Assembly: GCA_947184155.2 (NCBI GenBank)
Contig: CAMXCT020001635.1
Coordinates: forward strand, 35,607-99,606
Direction of reading: 5' to 3'
DNA length: 64,000 nt
Source of the DNA: Cladocopium goreaui
Lineage: Eukaryota > Sar > Dinophyceae > Suessiales > Symbiodiniaceae
The notes under the pieces are model-generated. The model was not told the DNA's origin. It saw only the letters and a program-made list of their open reading frames with translations, and ran no database searches. The position numbers and the translations under genes were made by a program. Below, one piece after another: positions 29,691-42,110 of the stretch. How positions within the stretch are numbered: the stretch's first letter is position 1; every line of letters starts with the position of its first letter.

Positions 29691-32500
29691 GAATGATCCA
29701 TTGGCTTATATATATATAAATATAATTATATTGATTTTTTAAAATGGTGATGCATGGATGATTTGGATGGGTACTCAAGGCTATTTTGGATGATTGAATG
29801 ATTCAAGACCAACGTTTGGACTGCTGGCCTGCGAATTTCTTGGTACTTCTTGCAATGCTTTGAGAAGAGTGACTGGTTGTAGTGGATAGTTTGGATTTTG
29901 ATGGATTTTGCTGATCAAGATGACACAGGATATTCGGAAGCCTGGCGAGGAGCAGCCAGAGGAGGACTGAGTGTTCTTGATCTAAGAGGGCGATCTAAAC
30001 AGGTGGAACGGCTGACAAACCATGCTTGTGCGAGGAAGAGTACGATCCCTTCACAACAGCACCAGAAGTTTGACACTCAGCAAAAGCTTTTCCTTGCAAT
30101 GACCGATCTCAAAACTACTTCGTATCAAACGCACACAGCAATGGAACATTCCAAACATCACCGTTGGGAAAGTTTGGAATCTACCAGGGAACGATCACTT
30201 GGGCAGCACAGACCTCCTGGTGCCAGTTGCAGCTGCTTCGTGGCTCAAAGAGCGCATCATGCTGTCTTTTTGAGCAAGACCTTGGATGGCACAGGCTTCA
30301 AATTCAGCAGTGCCCAACACTTCTGGTGGTTGATGATTACATGGGTTTGTACTAGTACATGCAATTGAAACTTCACTTGCTTGAAGCTCACATTGCTGAG
30401 ATTTTTTTGAGAGGTGCCTTGTCTGCACAGTGTCAAAGCGCTGCTGCTGTTTTTTATTGCTTGGTGGCAGGTGATCAATGCTGTGACAGCAGGATTGGCG
30501 ACCACTACTGAACTAGATGAGGCATCATTCTGACACTGTCACTATTCCCTTCCGGATTGTGTCTTTAAAACAAAATCCCTGGTCCAACCATCGTTGGCAT
30601 TGTCCGCTATGAAGATCAGTAATTTGTGCTTGTGATGGACCTCGTGTTAGAGTCAACCTATGTACATATACATATATACGTATGTATATATATACTGTAT
30701 ATAATTTTAGATATATAGATGTATAAATATGTATATAATTGTATATATATATATATATATACACGGAAGGCCTTCGCGAAGTTCCTAGAGAGTCCCGGCT
30801 GGCGAGAACTGCAGACCCGAACGGCACGACGAATGTGAGCCTTGTCCGAGATTTGGAGCTATCAGTTCTGTGGATGAACTCGGAAAAAAAAAAAATCAAA
30901 AATGGTGATCGAATGGTGGATTTAACAAGCAAAACCTAGGAATTTATAATTTGAGTAGCCAGATTTGGATTTAAACCATGCAAAACTTTGATTTATTCAG
31001 CACACATTGGGATTTGGCCACCAAAGTTGGCGATTAAATGAGGCTTCACGATAATTTAATTTGGCTGTAAGGGGCCAATGGCTTCATCGCGGTACTATTA
31101 GTCGCAGCACTTTGGAGCCGCTGTGTGAGTCCAAGGATCATCTTCCGCTCAATGATTTTCAGTTGTTAACAAATCCGTATAGCTACAGCATTTGTTTTTG
31201 CGCTTTTGTCGCTGATTTCCGTGGTTTTGTCGATGCACATTCACATTTCGTGTCTGAACATCCAGGCAATGGAAAGTGCACATTTGGAGATGGTCTGATA
31301 GGATTCAACAAATTGGCTCCCCAGCCAGGTTAGATTATCCAATCCCTTCTGATTTGCCAGTTCAATCATAGATCCATTTTCTTACTGCTTTTCCACATTG
31401 TCATAGAATTGGATGATGGGAAAATTTACAGGAAACCCCTCAAAAATTGATGGTAAAAACACCATGGTTTCCGGTGAAGATTTTCCCAACAAAACCAATC
31501 CATTGACCGAGGCGATGGATCCTACACCTTTGGCGAGCTCTCAACAGATGCACCACCGCATCTGTGCCCTGGCGCCACAGGCGAAAGGGGTCCCCATTGT
31601 TTTTCAATGGGAGAATCAATGTGGCTTGTTGTTTTCAATTGTTTTTGGGGTAATCAATCCACATGAAACATATGATTTAAGAAGAAACAACAACATACAA
31701 ACAACTATATTCCAATGTGTTGGATATTTTCCATATCCTACACGATTTTTGGGCCCTGCATCTTGGTCAGAATCTGCCCACTTGAGCCAAGGAAATTTGC
31801 TGAAGGCCTCGTTCAAAGGTTGCGGCTTGCATCAAAGCTCCTGCCATGTTTGTAGTCGTCCATGTTCCTGCCATGTCCATTGAATTTCATTGAAATATCT
31901 GAAGAGTGGCTGAACATAGTGGCTGAACATGGTTGAACCCCAGGAATCGGCTGAAGTGGCTTCAAACCTACAACTGGGGTGATTTTTGACGATTCCAGGA
32001 ACGATTAATTGAGTTGATGATGAATGTTGCCTACCAAGGATCGGACACTTGCAGACAAGCAATCCAGGCAGCGCAATCATCCCCCTACAAGCCTTCCTGA
32101 TCCTTGGTGTAGAAGAGTGACTCAAAACAATAATGCAATGCCTTTGCACAGGATTTTGTCAAGATGGCTAGGGTCAACATGGATTTTCCAGATGGACCCA
32201 CAAAATGGGTCATTTTTCGTACTGAAAACCATACATTTTGCGGGTTGATTATTTTGACCCCCAGATTTCCAGGGAGATATTAGACCTCTGCCTGCCTTGT
32301 GAGGTGCCTGTACGAGGATGGGGAGGACTGAGCCTTGAAAGGCGGGAAGCTGAGACAAAAACCTATGAGAATTATGAGAATGTAGAGAGAGTCCGACTTC
32401 GTGTGGATTGGAACAACTTTTCCATTTTATTTATGTTCATCGGTTCATCGTCATTTTTTTTTGCACCAGCACGTGAACTTGGGTGAACACCGTTGGCCAG

Positions 32501-32632
32501 GACGCATGTCCAAATCACGTGCACGACTGTCGGCAGCTGACGCTCTCCTTGGGCGCTGAAAGGGAGGTGGTTGTGGAGGGGCAACGAATGATGATGAGGC
32601 GAGACCGGCGAAGCCTGTGGGTGCCAAATTGA
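32501..32632 (+). CDS. Probable terminal exon
   Basis: After GTTGGCCAG a 43-codon frame runs to a TGA at 32630-32632. It is rich in Arg/Asp/Val, with a Cys/His pair near the start (DACPNHVHDC) and a basic MMMRRDRR stretch. Upstream of the acceptor this frame has a stop, which supports the splice site. The next 50 bases contain a short CCCTAGGAC minisatellite (32645-32685). Confidence 0.4.
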   Translation, partial: DACPNHVHDCRQLTLSLGAEREVVVEGQRMMMRRDRRSLWVPN

Positions 32633-33479
32633 GCAGTTTCAAAGACCCTAGGCCCTAGGACCCTAAGCCCTAGGACCCTAAGCCGTCACTGTGTATTGGA
32701 CCCAGTTGAGCAGTTATTCAAGTAAGATCTTACCATCAATGATTTGTGTTTTTTTTTAACCATCAAACATACTCTATGGCGATGTAATTGAATGTAATTG
32801 ATATATAAGGGTTGGTTATGGTTGGTTTACCACATATATTTTTCTGTTGGGGGGAATACTACAACCCTTTGTATGTAGAAGATTATTTTGATTAAAACTG
32901 GGACTCCCGGATTAAACAATCAACTTTTTGCATTTCAATGAGGTTTTGATTTCACTGCTCAATTGAGAGTTCCAAAGCCATAGACAAAGGGATGGGACGG
33001 GACACGTTCTTTATTGATCTCTATGAAACCAGCTGGTGTACCACCATTCAACTATCAAGATTGCTTAGTATGTGGTTAGTACATAGTTAGTAAATACCTT
33101 CTATCTACTCAGACATAGATGATACTGACAACACACCCCATGGATACACATATAGATGGAAAAACAGAGGTGGGAAGAGTCAGAGAAGAGAAGAAGAGAA
33201 GATCAGAGATGAGAAAGAGTCAGAAGAAAGAAGATGCAGGTGCGGGAAAAGGTAGAAAAGTCGCGATTCACGGTGTGAAGTTTCAGTATAACCATGGAAT
33301 GATTTCAGGTAACGAAGCATGGTTCCGCATTTTCTTGCCGTAGTTACCAGATCACACATTATGCCGTGGTTCCGGCGTACTCTCTTCACTGTGTTTTTCC
33401 AATGATTTGTGGCTCCAGAGGGTCGAAAAGTAGGCTCGCTAAAGCGGCGGGTGCGGAGCCATCTGGGCAGATGAGAGAT

Positions 33480-33790
33480 GAAAAATTGCACGCCGTTGTG
33501 GCACGAAGCACATTTGCAAGTCAAAATGTTAAAAGACCAAAGGTTCGGAGCACGTAATGTGGAACAAGTGCACACCATTGTGGCGCGAAGCACATTGCCA
33601 AGTCAAAATGTACAAAGCACACCAACGTTGGAGCACTTTTGGAAATTGAGATGTTGAAAAAGCGCACGACATTGTGTCGTGAAGCACATGTCGAAGTCAA
33701 AATCTACAAAGCACACCAGCTTCGGAGCACTTTTGGAAATTGAGATGTGCAAAAAGTGCACGCCGTTGTGGCGCGAAGCACACTTTTGGA
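33480..33790 (+). repeat. 80-94 bp tandem array in composite repeat copy 1
   Basis: Units begin GAAGCACATT at about 33506, 33587, 33681 and 33773. Each contains AAGTCAAAAT, CGGAGCACTTTTGGAA, GAGATGT and a GCACGCCGTTGTGGCGC end. The reverse strand is open across units and gives repetitive Cys/Phe-rich translations that should not be called genes. Confidence 0.85.
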
Positions 33791-34371
33791 CGTTCAGATG
33801 TCGTTTTTGCGTGGCAGGCACAAGGGATTGTGCACCTTGTCAAGAGTGTTGGCAGGTGTGGGACATTTGAAGAGGATCTGCAAACATGCATTTCGCGTTG
33901 CAGGTGCAGTACAAGAGACATGTTCATCAGAGATGTTAGGAGGTCCGGGCGCTGATTTCCTGAGAGGGGTTGCATTTGGGAGCATCAGATCTTCAGGTTT
34001 GCTAAGATGATTTTGTGTGACACTTGCAGCACTTTGTATGATCTGGCTTTACTTTTTCGTGGCCCGCGCAGTACTTTAGGCAGATGGAGTGGAGAAATCG
34101 CAAAATGCATTGGTACGAGGCCGTGAGCTCTGTACTCACCTTTCCATTTTTGAAGGAAGTCTCGCAGAATTGTTTCGTTTTTGACGTTGTCAAGGTGGAA
34201 AATTGTGGACGTCTTGCAGGCTTGCTTTGTTTTTGACGTTGTCATCTTTGAACATTGAGGAGGTCTCGCAGAATAGCTTAGTTTTCAAGCTCGCAGATAG
34301 ATAGATTAGATTAGACTAGACTAGATTAGATTAGATTAGATTAGATGAGAAACGAAACGATAGATAGTGAA

Positions 34372-34404
<33 letters not shown>

Positions 34405-34540
34405 AAGACAGACAGACAGGCAGACAGACAGACAGACAGATAGATAGATAGATAGAAAGATAGAAAGAGAGATGAATAGATACTTAGACTGACGGATAGA
34501 TAGACAGATAGAGAGATAAACAGATAGACAGATAGATAGA

Positions 34541-35030
34541 CAACTACGACTACACTACGCTACGTTACAACTACAACTACCACTACACTACAACTACAAC
34601 TACAACTTGAACCTGCACTTCAACAACACTACAGCTACAACTACAACTACAACTTCAATTTCAACTTCAACTTTAACTTCGCTGCAGCTACAACTACAAC
34701 TACCACAACAATACACTACAACTACCATTACCACCACGGCTACAACTACAAGTACAAGTACAACTACCATTACCACTACGGCTACAACTACAAGTACAAC
34801 TACAACTACACTGCAACTACAACTACAACCACTACTACAACTAGCACTGAACTACACTACTCTACACTACAACCACAACTACAAGTGCAACTGCAGCTAC
34901 AACTACACTGAGCAACAGTACAACTACAACTGCAACTACAAGTACAGCTGCAACTACAGCTACAACTACAATTACCACTACACCTACAACTACAACTGCA
35001 CTACAACTACAACTACAACTACAAATTACA
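34541..35030 (+). repeat. (CTACAA)n-type microsatellite field
   Basis: About 490 bases of ACTACA/ACTTCA hexamer- and trimer-like repeats with interruptions. Translated frames are only Thr/Tyr/Asn/Leu/Gln repeats. It is preceded by GATA/GACA repeats (34281-34545). The same pair of satellites is present in composite copy 2. Confidence 0.9.
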
Positions 35031-35580
35031 CCACACCACGCCGCACTACATTCAGCGGTTGTGGGTGAGGTGACCACTGCAACTACTCCAAAAGCACAGC
35101 TCCAACCACCTTTCGGTCCATCAGTGGAATCGCTCTGCCACCCATGCATCAGTAACAACTCACCTCTTCTATAAGTTTCCGATTTTTGAAACTTCCACCA
35201 CCGCCTTGTGCGGTACTACTGGTATATATCTTTCTATTTTGTCAACCGTGGATGAATAAACTCTGGGGCTGTCTCATTGGGCAGATGTACACGGCGAATT
35301 ATCACTGTTTGGGGGACGACCTCGCAATTAATCAACCAGGGTACTGTAGATGTTCATCCGGTGTTGACTTTGCCGGTCTTATCCATGGCCTTTCACACCT
35401 TAGTATTTCTACATGCCCATGACGTGTGGTATACATATATTTACATGAATAGATATATCCCAGGTATCTTCATATCCATACTCTGACTTTTTTCGCACTC
35501 CCAGAATCCCCTAAAAATCGTCGAAAGTTACCCAACAAACAACGAAAAAAGTGAAAATTCACATTTTTTCTGCATCTTAG

Positions 35581-35689
35581 GGGTTTACGACCTGCTCAGG
35601 CACGGCGATATCTTGGTGCTGGACGGCGAGCGGTACCTTGGTGCCGCCAGGGCGGCCATGTTCCACTTCGACGTTGACCAGAGGCTATG
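35581..35689 (+). CDS. Exon of an intron-rich gene
   Basis: A TGCATCTTAG acceptor ends at 35580 and a GTAAAC donor starts at 35690. The frame with two leading bases reads VYDLLRHGDILVLDGERYLG and continues AARAAMFHFDVDQRL, with strongly coding composition. It is GC-rich against AT-rich introns on both sides. It ends in phase 2. Family not recognised. Confidence 0.6.
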
Positions 35690-35908
35690 GTAAACATACC
35701 TTTTGAAGTATAAGATATTGTATGTTTAGCATCAACTGTAGAGTGATAAAATCATATGTATATATATATATACATGTGTACATGTTTCTGATATTTTGGA
35801 TATTCAAATTATCCCAGTACCGAATGAAAACCATGATTTCATCCCACTGTGGAGTCTCAAAAACAACGTTTCCTGTCTTTTTTGACAGGTTGATGTTGAC
35901 CCTTGAAG

Positions 35909-36029
35909 CAACTTCAACTTGGATGCCAGCCTCAAATACCTATGTTCCCTCGATTTTGAGGCACGGGGTGCCAGCGCAGCGGAACAGGCCAATGCGATGT
36001 GGGAGAGTCAGGGCTTGAAAAAAGCTTGA
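35909..36029 (+). CDS. Exon in phase with the one at 35581-35689
   Basis: After CCTTGAAG, one base completes the split codon left by the previous exon. The frame reads NFNLDASLKYLCSLDFEARG and then an Ala/Glu/Gln-rich helix to a TGA at 36027-36029. A GC donor (GGGCTTGA near 36011) could remove the stop and continue the gene. An alternative acceptor 18 bases upstream (TTTTGACAG) opens a different frame, so the exact start is unsettled. Confidence 0.45.
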
Positions 36030-36240
36030 ATAGCATCCGAAGCAACATTTTGGTTGGTGAATCAAGCTGGTTGATCAACCCCCAAATAGTTTAATGAACT
36101 CCTGATTTTCGTTGGTAAAACCCCGTTTTGATGAGAATGACAGAAAAGACTCCTTGAGAGTGTAACACCTTGACATTTTTCTTATGCAAATGGTTTAAAT
36201 GGATCCATAGAGACCACCCGCACAGGTCCAGTCAGTCCAG

Positions 36241-36292
36241 GGTGTCCGTGAATATTTTTTTCACCACCGGCAGCGACCAAGCTTCAAGACCA
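36241..36292 (+). CDS. Short exon with strong GTGAGT donor
   Basis: Bounded by CAGTCCAG and GTGAGTGC. One frame reads VSVNIFFTTGSDQASRP. Too short to assign. Confidence 0.4.
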
Positions 36293-37062
36293 GTGAGTGC
36301 AGCGTGGCCAAACGCCTTGGGCATGTTGGGATGGGGATGGAATGGATTGGAATACCCCACACACCTCCATTTTTCACGAACCAGATGGAAAACCCAATAG
36401 GGAAACCGGAGGAAATGATCTATGACTGGTGGATTGTCATGGATTTCCATATTTGTATTGATTCATTGGAGGGTATATAAATCCATTGGTTTATCATCAT
36501 TTTCCCAATATTTTGAAATGGTCATACGAAGGGGGCGATGTCCTATTTTCAGACGGACGAGTTTGGAGGCAGGTCAAAACCCATGGTTTTCCACGAATGC
36601 CAGCTTATCTAGGTGTGAACCGACTGGTCTTAGGGTTTTTGACCGATCCCCATTTAATCAAGTTGGGGTTATTGGTATTGACCCACAGACATAACCTATT
36701 TATATAAAGTGGTTGTTGGTAGTGGATATTTGGAGATATGGAGAAGGGTCAAGATACATTATTTTCTGTATGAACGAGTGGATGACTATCCATGAATGCC
36801 AGTAATCATGTGAACACCGGGATGCCAGGTGTTTTGATCTTCGGATATCGGAGCAATGGTTGATGCCCCAACTAAATGGGAGGAGCGAAAGAGCTCACTT
36901 ATCCCCAGAATCACTGGGCACCAAGGGTCAGCAATTTCGCCTTGGGGGTTCACCCCGGGAATCGTCCAGGAACGTGGATTATAATCTCAGTGACAAGCCT
37001 ATTTACCCTAATCGAAGGAAGTTTAGAAGTCAAATTTCCGACAATATGGACAGATCGAAAAG

Positions 37063-38891
37063 AAGAGGTGGGAAGAGTCAGAGAAAAGAAGAGAAGAAGA
37101 AAGAAGATGCAGATGCGCGAAAAGGTAGAAAAGTCGCAATTCACTGTGTTTTTCTAATGATTTGTGGCTCTGAAGGGTCGAAAAGTAGGCTCGCTAAAGC
37201 GGCGGGTGCGGAGCCATGTGGCCAGATGAGAGATGAAAAATTGCACGTCATTGTGGCGCAAAGCACGTGGCGAAGTCAAAAGTGTTAAAAACGACGGGTT
37301 CGGAGCACTTTTGGAAGTTGAGATGCTGAAAAAGCGCACGCCGTTGTTGCGCGAAGCACATTTGGAAGTCAAAAGTGTTAAAGCTGAGGGGCTCGGATGA
37401 TTTTTGGAAGTTAAGATGTGCAAAAAGTGCACGCCGTTGTGGCGCGAAGCACATTTCGAAGTCAAAAGTGTAATGGGTTCGGAGCATTTTTGGAAGTTGC
37501 GATGTTGAAAATTTGCACGACATTGTGGCGTGAAGCACATTTCGAAGTCAAAATCTACAAAGCACACCAGCTTCGGAGCACTTTTGGAAGTTAAGATGTG
37601 CAGAAAGTGCATTTCGAAGTCAAAATCTACAAAGCACACCAGCTTCGGAGCACTTTTGAAGGTTTAGATATGGTTTTGCGTGGCAGGTGCAAGGGATTCG
37701 GCACTTTGCCAAAAGTGAGGAAAATGTAGAGATTTTCTAACATTTCCAACAACGATGGCAGGCGTGGGGCATTTCAAGAGGATGTGCAAACATGCATGTC
37801 GCATGGCAGGTGCAGTACAATAGACATGTCCATCAGAGATGTTAGGAGGTCCGGGCGCTGATTTCCTGAGAAGGGTTGCATTTTGGAGCATCAGATCTTC
37901 AGGTTTGATAAGATGATTTTGTGTGACAGGTGCAGCACTTCGTATGACCTGGCATGACTTTTTCGTGGCAGGCGCAATACTTTAGAGACATGGATTGGAA
38001 AAATCGCACAACGCATTGGTACGAGGCCGTCAGCTCTGCTCAACTTTCCATTTTGGAAGGAAGTCTCCCAGAATTGCTTCGTTTTTGATGTTGTCAAAAC
38101 GAAATTTGAGGAAGTCTAGCAGACTTGTTTCGTTTTTGACGTTGTCAAATTCAAAAATTGAGGAAGTCTCGCAGAATTACTGCGTTTTTGATGTTGCCAA
38201 GTTCAAAGTTTGAGGAAGTCACGCCGCAGAATAGCTTCGTTTTCAAGCTTGCAGATAGATATCTAGGTAGATAGATAGATGCAAAGATAGACAGACAGAT
38301 GGCTAGATAGACAGCATAGATAGATAAACAGACACACACACATATATATGTATATAGACAGATGGATAACTGCAAGTACACTACACTATAACTACAACTG
38401 CAACTGCAACTACTACAACTACTACAACTACTACAACTACTACAACTACTACAACTACCTTACAACTGCAACTAGAACTACACTACAACTACAACTTCGA
38501 CTACACTTCAACTACAAAAACTACAACTGCAACTACAACTACATTTCAACTAAATTTCAACTACACTACAACTACAACTACAATTACTACAGCTACTGCA
38601 ACTGCAGTTACTACAACTACAACATCACAAATTCATGAACATCAACTACACTACAACTACAATTACACTACAACTACGACTACAACTACAACTACAATTA
38701 CGTGGCACTTCGCTACCCACACTACATCCTGCAGCTGTGGGTGAGGTGACCACTGCAGCCACTCCAAAAATCACAGCCACCTTTCGGTCCATCAGTGGAT
38801 TCGCCCTGCCATCCATGCATCGCAACAACTCACCTCTCCTACAGTGTCCTATCGTTGTAACTTCCGCCACCGCCTTGTGCGGCACTACTGG
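37063..38891 (+). repeat. Composite repeat, copy 2
   Basis: This second copy of the 33164-35222 structure has the same block order: purine tract, AAAGCGGCGGG block, tandem array of ~80-93 bp units (37250-37660), GCGTGGCAGG block, 50-bp GTTTTTGA(T/C)GTTGTCAA array (38075-38240), GATA/GACA and CA repeats (38250-38365), (CTACAA)n field (38369-38700) and a terminal block ending TTGTGCGGCACTACTGG. It lacks the 113-bp insertion seen in copy 1 and has one more tandem unit. Confidence 0.9.
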
Positions 38892-39223
38892 TTATGACTG
38901 AAATTTTAACCACACTTGCGATTCCTGGGGTGAAACACGAAGTAGACATGCATGGAATATGGACCCTAAGCAGGTTGCAAGAGAATGGTGGGAACTAGAT
39001 AGATGAGGCCCCAGCCTTGTGTTTTGCAGAAGTGAATAGCACAAACCAGTGAGGTAAATCATCAAAAGGGTGCTGGCTATCAGAAACTTGGCCTCATTGT
39101 TATGCAATTTGTGTGTTGTTACAACTCTTTGACTGAAGCATGAGCTGACGCTTTCATGGGTTCATACTAGTTATGTTCCTCCCATTTTTCTGGCTACAAA
39201 ACCGATCAAATGTCATGTCCAAG

Positions 39224-39429
39224 GAGATCTGGTGGTGGCAAAGGACGGGGAAAGAGCAATGGAGACAATGGACAGGGCCAGGGCAAGGTTCTTTAGTTGC
39301 AAGAATTGGTTGGCAGCTCTGGCAGAAGACCTTTGTGGTTGTAACATGGGGATCAGTCAATCTTTATGGGATGGTCTGGCAAGGTCGGACAGCCAAGAGA
39401 AGGCTATCGCAATCGTCACTCGACGGCAG
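39224..39429 (+). CDS. Exon A of a phase-consistent three-exon run
   Basis: After CCAAG, two bases and then 68 codons (DLVVAKDGERAMETMDRARA ...) end exactly at a CAG/GTATGT donor in phase 0. The sequence is helical and Arg/Ala-rich with several Cys (SCKNWLAALAEDLCGC). A second frame is open for the first third and Gly/Lys-rich, but it stops early. The next exon joins in phase. Protein family unknown. Confidence 0.65.
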
Positions 39430-39804
39430 GTATGTGGGGATGGCTGAAAAATCGGTTGAACATTTTTTTTGGAGATAGCACATAAGTTTACCATCTATTT
39501 TTGTGTTCACCAGGGGGTTAATTCATAGTCATATTCTTCGATCCAGAAAACATGAAGGCAACCTGTCAGATGACATCAGTCTGGCCTGCAATCTTAAGGT
39601 TGGAACCACAGAAGGCAGGACTGAGAATGGCTTGCAGATCCTGCAGTTGGCGGTAGGGCCTGATCACCAACTTGCCGGATGCATAGAGGCCAGAGCTTTT
39701 GGAAGACTTCTTTTGGTGCGATTGGTCCTGTCGGAAACCAATGAACTCTCGAGTTCTAATTTCCACTGGTTGAAATTGATACATCCACCTTTTCCTTGCA
39801 ACAG

Positions 39805-39927
39805 CATGGACTTCTGTTCGAGGATGGCAGAAGCATGGCCTTCAACAGCTCGAGCTCCATGGAGCACCTGGATCTCTGGGCCTGGATAAAACCCGGCGTG
39901 GCAAAAAGATGCTGTGCCCTTGCAATG
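39805..39927 (+). CDS. Exon B (phase 0 in, phase 0 out)
   Basis: A TTTTCCTTGCAACAG acceptor with a good pyrimidine tract is followed by 41 codons (HGLLFEDGRSMAFNSSSSME, then HLDLWAWIKPGVAKRCC). A GTCAAA donor comes just before an in-frame TGA. If the donor is not used, the protein would stop at 39936. Confidence 0.6.
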
Positions 39928-40235
39928 GTCAAATGAAGAATGCAATAGGCATCACATGACATCACGATTGTGCGCTGCACTGCCAAGCTAGGCGATCAGA
40001 AGAGAACAATCTCAAATCTTGATAGACTATTCTACAAAAACTCGATATTTTGTGTAAACTAACAAAGATATGAAAAACTTGTCATTTATAGACTATTGTA
40101 GATTTTTATGAGCTTTCCATGGCCTTTCTATATCTATGATAGTTTAACCCCAAGGTAACAGTGTGTAACAGTAATGCCATTCTCTTTCGATTGTGTTTGC
40201 CCAGCAAAGAGCACAAGGGTGAAGATTGAGTCAAG

Positions 40236-40338
40236 GGCTATTGCCTAGCGGCGTCCCGGCGTCCCGCTGAGGAAGAGATTCAAAAGCCAAAGCCAAAGAA
40301 GCTTAAGGCAGTGGCTGAACCTCTGCCTTCGATTCCAT
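40236..40338 (+). CDS. Exon C
   Basis: After GAGTCAAG the frame reads GYCLAASRRPAEEEIQKPKP and continues KKLKAVAEPLPSIP to an in-frame TGA at 40338-40340. A GA donor (CCAT/GAGTCT) would avoid the stop and give the phase needed by a candidate exon at 40644. A stop upstream of the acceptor in this frame supports the splice point. The Lys/Pro-rich linker suggests a disordered region. Confidence 0.55.
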
Positions 40339-41012
40339 GAGTCTTAGAGAGTCTTGGGGGATGGTCAATCTATATTTTCTCAGGATTTACCCACAATTCC
40401 CATGGACTCCGCCCCATGGTAACTCGACCGCACATGACATGTCGCCTGCAAGGCCAAAAAGTCGAAGAAAAGAAACGCCGAAGCCCAGGATGGGCACCTT
40501 CCAGCGAAATCTTCCAGCGAATCATCATTTTCCCCATCTTTTTCGCAGCCATTTTTTTTGGGCTTAGTGGTGAAATCTACTGGTGAATCATCATTTTCCC
40601 ATATTTTCCCGGGTAAAATAGCAGACTTTACTAATCATGCGCCAGGCGACGCCCGGATTGGACAGTTTGCAGCTCGCGAGCCTAGCAATGCCATGTGCAG
40701 CAATAATCAATATGTCAATAACAGAAGATCCATAGATGGGAAATATCCCATTAATACTCATTATAATATGGATTATAAATTATCCCCATTCATGGATTAA
40801 TGCATCCTATAGTTGAGGATAATGAATTAATTGTCCCATGAGTATCCCATCAATTCTTGGGCATGATCACCTTTTTTTGCCGTTTCCATTGAACCGAAAA
40901 CTATAGATATTCTTAGCTTGGAGATGAAGGGCCACTCACCAGCGCGTCAAATCTGGGGATTCACCATGGATCAACGCTTGAGTCAGTTCGCCTTAGCTCG
41001 ACTTAGTTTCAG

Positions 41013-41147
41013 GGACGCCAGGGACGCTCCGCTCCGAGGTCTGCCTATGACGCAAGCTCCGAGGAAGGAGTGCCTGGCAAGAAGAAACGAACGGCGAGCA
41101 ACAAGGAGCACGGAGTGTCATTGGATCCAACTGGAGTTTGTGGTGTG
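41013..41147 (+). CDS. Exon with basic, low-complexity linker
   Basis: Bounded by TTAGTTTCAG and GTAAAC; exactly 45 codons, phase 0. The favoured frame is Ser/Lys-rich (SAYDASSEEGVPGKKKRTAS). A second frame is also open and Arg-rich, so the frame is provisional. It may continue at 41332 (TATGTTTCAG acceptor). Confidence 0.45.
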
Positions 41148-41574
41148 GTAAACCCTGGCTGCCATAGACAACTACCATGACTGGGGATGGTTGAATTCCC
41201 AACCATTGTTCAATTGGTAAGCAGTTTGGGAGGGTTTGTGGCTTTGAGTCTGCAACAGTAGATGAATTGTGGGTGATAGGGATCGATTATGGAGTTTATG
41301 GGGCCCAGTTTCGATAAATCTATGTTTCAGGAAGCATCCATGGTCAGCCTGTGTTGTTTCTTTCCTGCGCCCCAAACGAAAGCAGCAGATGTTTCATGCC
41401 GGAGTTGCTGACATTGGTGCACAGCAAAAGGATTGGCAAATGGCGTTCATGCCCTGAACATGGTACTTGCATTTACTAATCCAGAGCCATGTACCAGTGT
41501 TCTTTTTTAAATTTGGTGCATCATCTTGTTGGTTATATGATATATATATATATACAATATATATATATTATCAT

Positions 41575-41665
41575 CCCATTAATATCCCATTAATACCCAT
41601 TAATATCCCATTAATACCCATTAATATCCCATTAATACCCATTAATACCCAATTAATAGTCCATC
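41575..41665 (+). repeat. Tandem CCCATTAATA(T/C) minisatellite
   Basis: Alternating ATTAATATCCC and ATTAATACCC words repeat about eight times. It follows a TA-rich tract and lies in intron-like sequence. Confidence 0.85.
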
Positions 41666-42110
41666 AATATCCCAGTATGCCACCATTTTTGACGCGTAGA
41701 TCAGCATTGTTGTTGGTCAAATTCCCATCAATCGCCATCCTTCGTTGGTTGAATCCAAATTAATCCAAAATTTTCGTGGTGAAATCCAAGTTTATCCCAA
41801 TTCTTGTTGGTTAATTTCTCATTTTAATGGCCCAATCCCAGCCGCGAATCCTGTCGCCAATCCAGGAGCAAACCTTGGCCTGGCCAATGGCAGCCCTGCC
41901 ATGTCAAGCAGCATATCATGCTTTTTGGTCTTGAAAGACTTCAAACAAACCATACATTCTGGATAAGCAAATGATAATGACCTCACTGTGACGTCACTGG
42001 AAGCGGAATCCTCCCAAAATGGCGCAACTTTTCAGGCTTGCTTCCGCGGGGGGCAGCAAACTGAAGACGTGTGGCCAACCTTTTGAGGTCAACTATAGTA
42101 TTGATCCAGA

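Larger units (their letters stand above)
33164..35222 (+). repeat. Composite repeat, copy 1
   Basis: Blocks in order are: a GAGGTGGGAAGAGTCAGAGA purine tract; a CTGTG...GGCTCGCTAAAGCGGCGGG block; an 80-94 bp tandem array (about 33480-33790); a unique ~180-bp block (GCGTGGCAGG...); a ~50-bp tandem array (GTTTTTGACGTTGTCA, 34150-34270); GATA/GACA microsatellites (34281-34545); a (CTACAA)n field (34541-35030); and a terminal block ending TTGTGCGGTACTACTGG. The same order recurs at 37063-38891. Copy 1 has an extra ~113-bp insertion at 33276-33388. It probably lies in introns or between genes. Confidence 0.9.

Noticed and set aside
32645-32690. CCCTAGGAC repeat as a telomere-like sequence
   Set aside because: Only about four imperfect copies of a 15-base unit, not the TTTAGGG/CCCTAAA pattern expected of telomeric arrays.
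34607-35158. Thr/Tyr/Asn-rich plus-strand and Val/Ala-rich minus-strand frames
   Set aside because: They come from the (CTACAA)n field.
37154-37639. 161-codon minus-strand frame rich in Phe/Cys/Lys
   Set aside because: It translates the ~85-bp tandem array on its open strand. The same pattern appears in composite copy 1 with different breaks, so it is a repeat artefact.
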